Assembly (NCBI GenBank): GCA_965267355.1
Contig: OZ253956.1
Coordinates: 186,001-250,000, forward strand
DNA length: 64,000 bases
Direction of reading: 5' to 3'
Source of the DNA: GCA-002793235 sp965267355
Lineage (GTDB): Bacteria; Bacteroidota; Bacteroidia; Flavobacteriales_E; Vicingaceae
The first letter of the stretch is position 1. Every line of letters starts with the position of its first letter. The position numbers and the translations under genes are program-made. Below are positions 8,406-15,965 of this stretch, piece by piece. The notes under the pieces are model-generated. The model worked only from the letters and a program-made list of their open reading frames with translations, was not told the DNA's origin and did no database searches.

Positions 8406-8564
8406 TTAAATAAACAATTCATATCCATCATATTTATCCTGTTCATCTAAAAACCATTTAGGATATTTTTTTTCTTTTCTATTTTTCTTCAAAAACTTTT
8501 TCTTCCTAATTTTGTCCACTTCTTCCTCTAAACTTTTAAAGTATCTTTTTTTATTCTTTGCCAT
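8406..8564 (-). CDS. Candidate 52-residue basic protein
   Basis: This is an ATG-initiated frame with a strongly basic first half (MAKNKKRYFKSLEEEVDKIR followed by KKKFLKKNRK) and a tail rich in aromatic and acidic residues (KYPKWFLDEQDKYDGYELF). The bias is protein-like and not the pattern expected from random AT-rich sequence. It lies between the speA operon and the PepSY-like gene, downstream of a strong hairpin at 8577-8603. I do not recognise a family. Similar short lysine-rich proteins are often left unannotated in Flavobacteriales. Confidence 0.5.
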   Translation of the reverse strand: MAKNKKRYFKSLEEEVDKIRKKKFLKKNRKEKKYPKWFLDEQDKYDGYELFI

Positions 8565-8576
8565 TTTAATCGTTTT

Positions 8577-8603
8577 TATGGAGCGGCAAAATGCCGCTCC
8601 GTA
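8577..8603 (-). terminator. Strong GC-rich hairpin after the PepSY-like gene
   Basis: GGAGCGGCA and TGCCGCTCC form a perfect 9-bp stem (8580-8588 and 8592-8600) around a three-base loop, and the stem can extend by three weaker pairs. It lies about 50 bases past the stop of the PepSY-like gene and 13 before the start of the 52-residue ORF. There is no good T-run on either strand, so it may be a terminator, an RNA-stability hairpin or a local attenuator. Confidence 0.45.
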
Positions 8604-8650
8604 TTTAGTTTGATAGGTATGTATATTTGGTTAAACTAGTAAACCTTTAT

Positions 8651-9109
8651 TTAGTATTCATCTTCTTCGTAATCACCTTCATCAGTATTATTCACAAACT
8701 CTTCTGATGATAAAATTTTTCCAGTTTTGTCAGCAACAATACTGTATGATGCATCATCATTGCTTGCACTAATTTCATAGCTTACATTTCCCGCACCAGT
8801 TTCAATTAAAGTAATAGCATCTACAGTAGCACTATTAAAACTTGCCTTAACTGCTTTAGCAATTACAGCTGGAGCTTCGTCCAGTGATGTTCTAGTTTCC
8901 ATGTGCTTGCCTTCTTCACTAAACGTAGCCGATTTGGACAAATCTCCCTCATAAAAATTTGCAACATAATCTAAATCATTCATATCCCATTCAGTTTCCT
9001 GAGCTTTCGGAAACTTAACCTGAAATGCTTTTGAAACACTTGATGGAACATCTTGAGCAAATAATGCAGAACTAGCAATAATAAATGCTCCTAATAAACT
9101 TTTTTTCAT
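8651..9109 (-). CDS. Exported PepSY-like domain protein
   Basis: The start is placed at the ATG at 9109, which gives a clean signal peptide (MKKSLLGAFIIASSALFAQ); an upstream ATG at 9154 would bury it. The mature protein of about 134 residues has the repeated PepSY-like (DUF2874-type) pattern: V..AF..KFP.A..TEWDM, Y.A.F.......ATF..EG, then a second copy with AVKASF and Y.I......YSIV.D..G.IL. It ends in a very acidic tail (DEGDYEEDEY). Proteins of this type are periplasmic or outer-membrane associated and of unknown function in Bacteroidota. It is followed by the hairpin at 8577-8603. Confidence 0.82.
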   Translation of the reverse strand: MKKSLLGAFIIASSALFAQDVPSSVSKAFQVKFPKAQETEWDMNDLDYVANFYEGDLSKSATFSEEGKHMETRTSLDEAPAVIAKAVKASFNSATVDAITLIETGAGNVSYEISASNDDASYSIVADKTGKILSSEEFVNNTDEGDYEEDEY

Positions 9110-9167
9110 AATTAAAATTTTAAAAAAATGAATTAATCCAGGTGGGTTATTCACTGGTACTACCCAA

Positions 9168-9416
9168 TTAAACGTTTATGATTTTCATATCACTAATAAT
9201 GTTGATACTATTATCCAAATCATCAATTCGATTATTAGATTGAGTTTGAAAAAAATCAATCTGAAACCATTGATCTTGATTAACAGTATCATTTAAATGA
9301 TACTCTTCAATTAAATCTTTTCTACATTTCACAAAAAGGTGAGTCTTACCTTGGCTATCAATAAAACAATAACATTTGTTTTCGTAGCCTACGAATTTAA
9401 AATTTGCTTTTTTCAT
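9168..9416 (-). CDS. Small protein of unknown function (82 residues)
   Basis: An 82-residue cytoplasmic-looking protein starting MKKANFKFVGYENKCYCFID. It has alternating hydrophobic residues that suggest a small beta-sheet fold over the first 55 residues, with three cysteines, and a polar Asn/Asp-rich C-terminus. No signal peptide or membrane segment is visible and I recognise no family. It starts 15 bases after the acidic 87-residue gene on the same strand, so the two are probably co-transcribed, and possibly with the PepSY-like gene 58 bases downstream. Confidence 0.6.
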   Translation of the reverse strand: MKKANFKFVGYENKCYCFIDSQGKTHLFVKCRKDLIEEYHLNDTVNQDQWFQIDFFQTQSNNRIDDLDNSINIISDMKIINV

Positions 9417-9431
9417 CCTTTTACTTATCAG

Positions 9432-9695
9432 TTATTCATCTTCATCCCCAAATCCATCTTCAAATGATGATGATTCTTCATCTTGTGAATAATCGTTATC
9501 CTCCTCTTCTACCTCAGGTGAAAAATTCAATATAACTAACCATTCTTCATCCTGACTATTTACAAGTACAGCTTTCTTTTGAGATTGATTTATAGCAACA
9601 TCAAGAAGATTTAATGCGTTATACTTCAAGTCATTTAAAATTTGTTTTCTCCAAATTGGCGAAAGACTATCGTAATGTTTAATTTTTCTAGTCAT
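9432..9695 (-). CDS. Small acidic-tailed protein of unknown function (87 residues)
   Basis: An 87-residue protein. The N-terminal 55 residues are basic and amphipathic (MTRKIKHYDSLSPIWRKQIL; then AINQSQKKAVLVNSQDEEWLVILNF). The last 30 are extremely acidic (VEEEDNDYSQDEESSSFEDG... ). The charge segregation resembles small regulatory or chaperone-like proteins, but I recognise no family. It is divergent from the Lrp-type regulator at 9818, with a 122-base shared intergenic region that holds an inverted repeat, and is followed closely by the 82-residue gene. Confidence 0.62.
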   Translation of the reverse strand: MTRKIKHYDSLSPIWRKQILNDLKYNALNLLDVAINQSQKKAVLVNSQDEEWLVILNFSPEVEEEDNDYSQDEESSSFEDGFGDEDE

Positions 9696-9736
9696 AGCTA
9701 ATTATTTAGTTATTTTATCTGCAATTTTATACTATA

Positions 9737-9756
9737 ATGAAATATAAACGTTTCAT
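9737..9756. promoter_or_regulatory. Inverted repeat between divergent genes, candidate Lrp-type operator
   Basis: ATGAAA and TTTCAT flank an 8-base centre that contains AAACGTTT. The site lies midway in the 122-base region between the acidic small gene (minus) and the Lrp/AsnC regulator (plus). Lrp-family regulators commonly bind AT-rich dyads next to their own gene. In DNA this AT-rich a dyad of this size can arise by chance. Confidence 0.3.
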
Positions 9757-9817
9757 AAATATAATATTTGGTGTATTTTTATTAAATTTGATTATTTAAT
9801 AGTTTTTTTCACTAACA

Positions 9818-10270
9818 ATGGATAATTACGATAAGAAAATCCTTGATTTTCTCCAAAAAAACGCCAAGCTTACAGCTAAAGAAATGGCTGATAAAATCTC
9901 GTTAAGTCAAACCCCAGTATATGAGCGGATTAAAAAGTTAGAAAAAGTTGGGATAATTAAAAAATATGTTGCCCTATTAGACGCTGAAGTACTAGGTAAA
10001 GGCTTTATTGTTTTCATGAACATAACCATTAAGGATCATAGCCATGAACAACGGCAAAAATTTATCAAAGCCATATCTTCTTTAAAAGATGTTACCGAGC
10101 TATATCACACATCTGGTTCATTTGATTTTTTGGCTAAAGTTAGATTTGCCAATGTAAAAGAGTACAGAGATTTTTTGGTAAACGATATAGCTACTGTCGA
10201 TAATATTAGTGATATTGACAGTCAAATTGTTCTCGAAGAAATTAAATATTCAACCTACATTCCTGTATAG
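9818..10270 (+). CDS. Lrp/AsnC family transcriptional regulator
   Basis: This 150-residue protein has an N-terminal winged helix-turn-helix (about 4-60: YDKKILDFLQKNAKLTAKEMADKISLSQTPVYERIKKLEK is the typical AsnC pattern) and a C-terminal RAM/AsnC ligand-binding domain (about 65-145), including the V.E.Y..SG.FDFL.KV segment. Lrp-family proteins bind amino acids or related metabolites and act as octamers. It is divergent from the small acidic gene and just upstream of a flavodoxin-fold oxidoreductase (18-base gap). Either may be a target; the effector cannot be predicted. Confidence 0.95.
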   Translation: MDNYDKKILDFLQKNAKLTAKEMADKISLSQTPVYERIKKLEKVGIIKKYVALLDAEVLGKGFIVFMNITIKDHSHEQRQKFIKAISSLKDVTELYHTSGSFDFLAKVRFANVKEYRDFLVNDIATVDNISDIDSQIVLEEIKYSTYIPV

Positions 10271-10276
10271 ATTTTT

Positions 10277-10284
10277 TACTTTTG
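10277..10284 (+). promoter_or_regulatory. Candidate -7 promoter box (TACTTTTG) for the oxidoreductase gene
   Basis: TACTTTTG is an exact match to the Bacteroidota -7 consensus TAnnTTTG and ends four bases before the ATG at 10289. Transcription from it would give a nearly leaderless mRNA. No convincing -33 TTTG is seen at the expected distance, so the call is tentative; readthrough from the Lrp gene is an alternative. Confidence 0.3.
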
Positions 10285-10288
10285 TGGT

Positions 10289-10813
10289 ATGCCAAAAACA
10301 TTAATGATATTAGCTCACCCAAGAATTGAAGAATCTATTGGCAATAAAATTATTAGTGAATTAACCAATAAAGAAGATGATGTTGAAATTAGGCACTTAA
10401 ACAGCCTTTATCCTGATTTTAAAATCGACATCAAAGCTGAACAAGAGGCTATGGAAAATGCGGACACTATTATTTTTCAATACCCACTTTATTGGTACAG
10501 TACTCCTGCCATTTTAAAAGAGTGGATAGATCAGGTGTTTGAATATGGATTTGCTTTTGGAACTGGAGCAAAACTGACAGGCAAAAAAGTAATTGTTTCA
10601 GTAACCATTGGCAGCGGCAAAAAAGATTACCCCCAAGAAGTAATTGATAAAATGTTATTCCCCTTTCAGGGCTTAGCCGCTTATTGCAAAATGAATTATG
10701 TTGGTGAAGTTCTATCAAACAACATTAACAATTATACCCCTGAAGCTGCTGAAAAAGCAAAAGAAACTTCTAAAGAGCATGCCCAACGATTAATAGAATT
10801 GATTAATTCTTAA
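10289..10813 (+). CDS. NAD(P)H-dependent flavodoxin-fold oxidoreductase (KefF/NQO1-like)
   Basis: A 174-residue flavodoxin_2 family protein that should bind FMN or FAD and reduce quinone-like substrates with NAD(P)H. Family signatures are the N-terminal LMILAHPR...S..N loop, the middle FQYPLYWYSTPAILKEWIDQVFEYGFAFG motif (positions about 64-92), and the following GKKVIVSVTIGSG. It is cytoplasmic. It follows the Lrp-type regulator by 18 bases and precedes the helicase by 19 bases on the same strand. KefF-like proteins regulate potassium efflux and others act in quinone or electrophile detoxification; no Kef transporter is nearby. Confidence 0.9.
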   Translation: MPKTLMILAHPRIEESIGNKIISELTNKEDDVEIRHLNSLYPDFKIDIKAEQEAMENADTIIFQYPLYWYSTPAILKEWIDQVFEYGFAFGTGAKLTGKKVIVSVTIGSGKKDYPQEVIDKMLFPFQGLAAYCKMNYVGEVLSNNINNYTPEAAEKAKETSKEHAQRLIELINS

Positions 10814-10832
10814 AGTAGTACATTTACTAACT

Positions 10833-12053
10833 ATGAACTTTAACGATTTAGGATTTGACCCAGAGGTAATGGAAGCTCTGGATGCTATGGGTTTTGAAAC
10901 ACCCACCCCAATACAAGAGAAAGCCATACCCGACATTATGAAAAACAAAGACATGATTGGTTGTGCCCAAACAGGTACAGGTAAAACAGCAGCTTTTGTT
11001 CTTCCCATTTTAAATGCAATTTGTAAACGTGGTAGCTCCAGCAAGGTTAGTACTATGATTATTGTTCCTACTCGTGAATTAGCCATTCAAATTGACCAAC
11101 AAGTAGAAGGGTTAAGTTATTTTACCAATGCTACATCAATAGCCATTTATGGTGGTGGAGATGGACAAACTTTTGAAGCAGAAAAGAAAGCTTTAACCAC
11201 CGGTGCTGATATTGTGATTTGCACCCCTGGAAGGATGATATCGCATTTAAACATGGGTTATTTTGACACTTCTGGAGTAAAGCATTTTATTTTAGATGAA
11301 GCGGATAGAATGCTAGACATGGGTTTTAATGACGATATCATGAAAATAGCAAAAGAGCTCCCTAAAGAAAGACAAAACTTGCTTTTTTCAGCTACCATGC
11401 CTCCAAAAATTAGGCAACTGGCAAACAGTCTTTTAAAAGATCCTGTAACTGTAAATATTGCTATTTCTAAACCTAACGAAGGCATTTTACAAGCTGCCTA
11501 TTTGGTGCATAATCACCAAAAAATTGAATTGATTAAGCATCTACTAAAAGGCAAAGATCATGACCACATTATCGTTTTTTCGTCTAGAAAAAGTACTGTA
11601 AAAGAAATTACCCGAGCATTAAACCAACAAGGATTACCCGCAAAAGGAATACATTCCGATTTAAACCAACAAGAGCGTGAACAAGTATTGCTCGACTTCA
11701 AAAACAAGAAAGTAAAAATGCTGGTGGCTACAGATATTTTATCTCGTGGCATTGACATTAAAGGAATTAACCTGGTTATCAATTACGACATTCCTTCTGA
11801 CGCAGAAGACTATGTACACCGAATTGGAAGAACAGCCCGAGGTGATAATACTGGAGTAGCCATTACTTTTATTAATGGTGATGAGTGCTATAACTTCTCT
11901 AAAATTGAAAAACTAATAGACAAAGAAGTTAGAAAATTAGCCTTACCTGAAGGTTTTGAACCTGGGCCAGAATATAAGATTGAGCAAAAAAAATCATTTC
12001 GAAAAAAGAAACCTTACCATAAAAAAAAGAATTGGAAACCTCGTAAAAACTAA
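10833..12053 (+). CDS. DEAD-box ATP-dependent RNA helicase (RhlE-like)
   Basis: This 406-residue helicase carries all the canonical motifs: the Q motif (GFETPTPIQEKAIP), motif I AQTGTGKT, Ia PTRELAIQ, GG region, TPGR, II DEAD, III SAT, and in the second RecA domain IHSDLNQQEREQ, ATDILSRGID and HRIGRTAR. The C-terminus is a short lysine-rich tail (QKKSFRKKKPYHKKKNWKPRKN), typical of RhlE-like proteins that contact RNA. It would remodel RNA duplexes during ribosome assembly or cold stress. The glycosylasparaginase gene follows after only 3 bases, so the glycan operon may be partly transcribed from here, although the functions look unrelated. Confidence 0.95.
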   Translation: MNFNDLGFDPEVMEALDAMGFETPTPIQEKAIPDIMKNKDMIGCAQTGTGKTAAFVLPILNAICKRGSSSKVSTMIIVPTRELAIQIDQQVEGLSYFTNATSIAIYGGGDGQTFEAEKKALTTGADIVICTPGRMISHLNMGYFDTSGVKHFILDEADRMLDMGFNDDIMKIAKELPKERQNLLFSATMPPKIRQLANSLLKDPVTVNIAISKPNEGILQAAYLVHNHQKIELIKHLLKGKDHDHIIVFSSRKSTVKEITRALNQQGLPAKGIHSDLNQQEREQVLLDFKNKKVKMLVATDILSRGIDIKGINLVINYDIPSDAEDYVHRIGRTARGDNTGVAITFINGDECYNFSKIEKLIDKEVRKLALPEGFEPGPEYKIEQKKSFRKKKPYHKKKNWKPRKN

Positions 12054-12056
12054 ATT

Positions 12057-13061
12057 ATGTCGAGAAGAAAATTTTTAAAAGTATCAGCTCTTGGAGTTGG
12101 AGGATTGTTACTTGCTAAATGTGCTCCAGCTAATCCAGAAAACAACGAAGAAACTGAAGCAACACCAGTAGTTCCAAAAACAGTTAAAAAACCAGTAGTT
12201 ATCTCAACCTGGAATCATGGAATAGCGGCCAACAAAGCAGCTTGGGAAGTATTAAATAAGGGTGGCAATGCTTTGGATGCGGTAGAAAAAGGTGTAATGG
12301 TAACCGAATCGGATGCCGAAAACAGAAGTGTGGGTTTGGGTGGAAATCCAGATAGAGATGGTAGGGTTACATTGGATGCTTGCATTATGAATCACGAAAA
12401 TGAATGTGGAGCAGTTGCTTATTTACAAAACATAGAACACCCTATTTCTGTTGCTAGGAAAATAATGGAAGACACTCCTCATGTAATGTTAGTTGGTGAT
12501 GGAGCTGAAGAGTTTGCAGTAGAAAAAGGTTTTGAAAGAACAAATTTATTGACTGAGGAAGCTGAAGAAGATTGGAAGAAATGGAAAGCTGACCAGAAAC
12601 AAAAGAAACCAGAAATCAACCATGAAAACCATGATACAATTGGCATGTTGGCTATTGATGAAAATGGAAATATTTCTGGCGCTTGTACCACTAGTGGTTG
12701 GGCATACAAATTACCCGGAAGAGTTGGTGACTCTCCAATAATTGGTGCTGGCTTGTTTATAGATAATGAAGTTGGTGGTGCTTGTGCAACAGGTTTGGGT
12801 GAAGCTGTAATCAGAATTGCTGGCAGTCATACCGTAGTTGAATTAATGCGACAAGGAAAATCTCCAACTGAAGCTTGCAAAGAGGCTGTAGATAGAATTA
12901 TTAAAAAACACAAAAACTTAGAAGGTTTACAAGTAGGGTTTTTAGCCATTAATAAATACGGAGAAGTTGGGGGACATAGTGTTTATGCTGGCTTTAATTA
13001 TGCACTGAAAGATAACGAAACTGAAAAAATGATAGACTGCAAGTATGAAATGGAGTGGTAG
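12057..13061 (+). CDS. Glycosylasparaginase (N4-(beta-N-acetylglucosaminyl)-L-asparaginase), Tat-exported
   Basis: An N-terminal-nucleophile amidase that cleaves the bond between N-linked GlcNAc and asparagine. The 334-residue precursor begins with a textbook Tat motif (SRRKFLK, residues 2-8) and a hydrophobic segment. Cys22 in LLLAKC may be a lipidation site, but Lys at -1 is not standard. The self-cleavage site is HDTIGM, making Thr194 the mature nucleophile. Other family motifs include the GNPDRDGRVTLDA N-terminal-chain region, TTSGWAYKLPGRVGDSPIIG, and CATGLGEAVIR. The last step of N-glycan removal fits its neighbours: GH20, GH2 and GH92 enzymes. It overlaps the GH20 gene by 17 bases. Confidence 0.93.
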   Translation: MSRRKFLKVSALGVGGLLLAKCAPANPENNEETEATPVVPKTVKKPVVISTWNHGIAANKAAWEVLNKGGNALDAVEKGVMVTESDAENRSVGLGGNPDRDGRVTLDACIMNHENECGAVAYLQNIEHPISVARKIMEDTPHVMLVGDGAEEFAVEKGFERTNLLTEEAEEDWKKWKADQKQKKPEINHENHDTIGMLAIDENGNISGACTTSGWAYKLPGRVGDSPIIGAGLFIDNEVGGACATGLGEAVIRIAGSHTVVELMRQGKSPTEACKEAVDRIIKKHKNLEGLQVGFLAINKYGEVGGHSVYAGFNYALKDNETEKMIDCKYEMEW

Positions 13062-15273
13062 CATTTTTATCATTTTCTTAATTAGTTTATTGGGTTGTGA
13101 CTCAGATAAAGAAGTTATTTATCCTGAGAAAGCAAATTATGGCATTATACCCCAACCTCAAAAATTGACTACTGAAAAAGGTTTTTTTGTCATAGATGAG
13201 AACACGTCAATAAATGGACCGGAACAATTTCATGAGTTTCTTGAAAGTTATACTGGATTAAAACTTCATTGGGATAACCCTAAACCAGGCAAGGGATTTT
13301 TTATTGGTTGTAATTCATCAGACATTGGATCAGAAACTTACACATTAAAAATTACCAAATACAGGGTTGATTTAGATGCGCAATCGCCAGCAGGGGTATC
13401 TCGAGGGCTAGCGACATTAAAACAATTAATAATGTTGAATAGTGACTCTTCTGGTTATTTTATTCCATACTGTACAATTAAAGATTCTCCAAAATTCAAA
13501 CACCGCGGTTTGCTATTAGACTGTTCTCGGCATGTCTTTGAAAAAGATGTGGTAAAGAAATACATCGATTTATTAGCTTACTACAAAATGAACACCCTAC
13601 ATTGGCACTTAACCGAAGATCAAGGTTGGAGAATAGAAATCGATAAATACCCAAAGCTGACCGAAATAGGTGCTTGGAGAATCGAACAAAATGGAAGCAA
13701 ATATGGTGGTTTTTACACCAAAGAAGATATTAGAGAAATAGTAGCTTATGCTGAAGAACGACACATTACCATCATCCCAGAAATTGAATTACCTGGTCAC
13801 TCACAGGCTGCTATCGCTGCTTACCCTCACCTATCTTGTACTGGCGAGCAAGTACCAGTTGCAAACGATTGGGGTGTATTTAAAGAAATTTATTGCGCAG
13901 GTAATGATAGCGTTTTTATTTTCTTAGAAGATGTACTCACTGAGGTGATGGAGTTGTTCCCATCTAAATACATACATATTGGTGGAGATGAAGCACCTAA
14001 ATATCGCTGGGAAAATTGCCCAAAATGCCAGAAAAGAATTAAACAAGAAGGCTTAAAGGACGAGCATGAATTACAGAGTTATTTCATTTCACGAATTGAA
14101 AAATTCTTGAACAAAAATGGAAGACAATTAATTGGTTGGGATGAAATTTTAGAAGGTGGTTTATCTCCTAATGCTACGGTACAAAGTTGGAGAGGGATGG
14201 ATGGTGGAATTGAAGCAACAGAGAAAGGTCATTATGCGATTATGTCTCCAACGAGCCATTGTTATTTAGATTATGATTTAAAGGCCATTGACTTAGAAAA
14301 AGTCTACAGCTTTGACCCTATTCCTGAAAAACTTCCAGAAGATAAACACCATTTTATTATGGGTGGAGAAGTAAACATGTGGACTGAACATGTGCCTAAT
14401 GAAGACAATTTAGACAGCAAAATTTTTCCACGATTAATGGCTTTGAGTGAAGTATTGTGGAATTATCCTAAGGAAAGAGATTATGAAGAGTTTTACAATC
14501 GAGTGCAATACCACTACCCTGTTTTAGAAAGTTTTGGAGTAAACTATGGGCAAGAAACTGTTCCTATGACTTATGAGGTACAACCTGCCATGCAAGGCTC
14601 TTTTGTTACATTAAAGCCTTCTAACAAAAACATTAAATTGAACTACAAAAAAGAATGTGAAGGTTGTGATGAAGACTTTAAAGAGTATAAAAACGAAAAG
14701 ATACACATTGACAAAACCACCCTATTAAAAGTTCAGCCAATAAAGAACGAGCAAAATTATGGAGAGGTTATTGAAATACCTTTTGAGTGCCATTTGGCTA
14801 CTAACAAAACTGTAACTTACACTGCAAAATACAATGATTGGTATACCGCAGGTGGTGACAAAGCATTGGTTGATTCTAAAATTGGAACCTTAGATTTTAG
14901 AGATGGGAACTGGCAAGGATTCTGGGGAGATGATTTAGAATGTGTGTTGGATTTTGATGGAATTGACAAAGGCTTTACTTCTGTTTCGGCTAACTTTTAC
15001 CAATACAACAATGCTTGGATTTTTGCACCACAAGCTATGAGTGCAGAAATTTCTTGGGATGGAAAAGACTGGGAAGATTGGGGAAGTGTAAAATGTTATG
15101 TTGACCCCAAACAACGAGATAAATTTATTACCACACTTACCATAGATCATAAAGAAGAAACCAGCTTTAGATATTTAAAATTGAAAGTAAAAAACTTAGG
15201 TAAAGTTCCTGATTGGCACGAAGCAGCTGGTTCTGATGCTTGGATATTTATAGATGAAATAATTGTAAAATGA
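13045..15273 (+). CDS. Beta-N-acetylhexosaminidase, GH20, lipoprotein
   Basis: A 742-residue exo-hexosaminidase that removes terminal beta-GlcNAc or GalNAc. It has a lipoprotein signal (SLLGC, Cys18), a GH20b domain (about 30-145), and the GH20 barrel (about 148-500), with HRGLLLDCSRHVF, WHLTEDQGWRIEI, PEIELPGHSQAA and the catalytic pair Asp315-Glu316 in IGGDEAPKYRW. C-terminal to this is a linker, then a discoidin-like carbohydrate-binding module (about 595-742) beginning YTAGGDKALVD and ending DAWIFIDEI. The same module ends the GH92 protein nearby. It overlaps the glycosylasparaginase gene by 17 bases and the CutC gene by 4. In an N-glycan pathway it would split the chitobiose core. Confidence 0.95.
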   Translation: MKWSGSIFIIFLISLLGCDSDKEVIYPEKANYGIIPQPQKLTTEKGFFVIDENTSINGPEQFHEFLESYTGLKLHWDNPKPGKGFFIGCNSSDIGSETYTLKITKYRVDLDAQSPAGVSRGLATLKQLIMLNSDSSGYFIPYCTIKDSPKFKHRGLLLDCSRHVFEKDVVKKYIDLLAYYKMNTLHWHLTEDQGWRIEIDKYPKLTEIGAWRIEQNGSKYGGFYTKEDIREIVAYAEERHITIIPEIELPGHSQAAIAAYPHLSCTGEQVPVANDWGVFKEIYCAGNDSVFIFLEDVLTEVMELFPSKYIHIGGDEAPKYRWENCPKCQKRIKQEGLKDEHELQSYFISRIEKFLNKNGRQLIGWDEILEGGLSPNATVQSWRGMDGGIEATEKGHYAIMSPTSHCYLDYDLKAIDLEKVYSFDPIPEKLPEDKHHFIMGGEVNMWTEHVPNEDNLDSKIFPRLMALSEVLWNYPKERDYEEFYNRVQYHYPVLESFGVNYGQETVPMTYEVQPAMQGSFVTLKPSNKNIKLNYKKECEGCDEDFKEYKNEKIHIDKTTLLKVQPIKNEQNYGEVIEIPFECHLATNKTVTYTAKYNDWYTAGGDKALVDSKIGTLDFRDGNWQGFWGDDLECVLDFDGIDKGFTSVSANFYQYNNAWIFAPQAMSAEISWDGKDWEDWGSVKCYVDPKQRDKFITTLTIDHKEETSFRYLKLKVKNLGKVPDWHEAAGSDAWIFIDEIIVK

Positions 15274-15965
15274 CCTTTGAGTTTTGCATAGATAGTTACG
15301 AAGGAGCTTTAGCAGCCCAAAAATATGGAGCTAAACGAGTGGAATTATGTGCTGCTTTAGATGTTGGTGGATTAACTCCAGGATTTGGATTGATACAACA
15401 ATGTGGTATGGTGGAAGGAATTGAAGTGCACACCATGGTTAGACCAATAGCTGGCAACTTTGTTTACTCAGCCACAGACATTGAAGTAATGCAACACGAC
15501 ATTGCTGGGGCCAAAAGAGCTGGTGCAACTGGAGTGGTGTTTGGCTGTTTAACCCAAGCAAATGAATTGGATGTTGAAGCCACCCAACAGCTAACCGAAT
15601 TTGCTAATAGCCTCCAATTGGAAGTTACTTTTCATAGAGCGATTGATTTTTGCAACAACCCTTTAGACTGCTTAAATCAGTTAATTGTAATGGGTGTTGA
15701 TAGAGTTCTAACCTCTGGTGGAAAAGAAAAAGCCATAGATGGAATACAAACCATTGCTGAAATGGTAAAACTAGCTAACAAGCAAATACAAATTATGGCT
15801 GGGAGTGGAGTAAATAGTACCAATACCAAACAATTAGCTGATACAGGAATAGATGCTTTGCATTTTACCATTCATAAATCGAATAGCGCTAATGAAAAAC
15901 TAGGAATGGGAAGCAGAAATGAAATTGATGAAGATAAAATTGAATCAATAGTAAATCAATTATGA
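15270..15965 (+). CDS. cutC: CutC family (PF03932) protein
   Basis: A 231-residue TIM-barrel protein closely resembling E. coli CutC throughout: EFCIDSYEGALAAQKYGAKRVELCAALDVGGLTPG, the HTMVRP and DFCNNPLDCLNQL segments, VLTSGG and IMAGSGVN. No signal peptide, so cytoplasmic. The family was named for copper sensitivity, but the copper role is disputed and its biochemical activity is unknown. Here it overlaps the GH20 gene upstream and the GH2 gene downstream by 4 bases each, so it is translationally embedded in a glycoside-hydrolase operon. That location argues for a job in sugar or amino-sugar metabolism, not copper handling. Confidence 0.92.
   Translation: MTFEFCIDSYEGALAAQKYGAKRVELCAALDVGGLTPGFGLIQQCGMVEGIEVHTMVRPIAGNFVYSATDIEVMQHDIAGAKRAGATGVVFGCLTQANELDVEATQQLTEFANSLQLEVTFHRAIDFCNNPLDCLNQLIVMGVDRVLTSGGKEKAIDGIQTIAEMVKLANKQIQIMAGSGVNSTNTKQLADTGIDALHFTIHKSNSANEKLGMGSRNEIDEDKIESIVNQL

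Noticed and set aside
9110..9154. Longer start for the PepSY-like protein at 9154
   Set aside because: It would place 15 polar residues ahead of a complete signal peptide; the ATG at 9109 gives the standard form.
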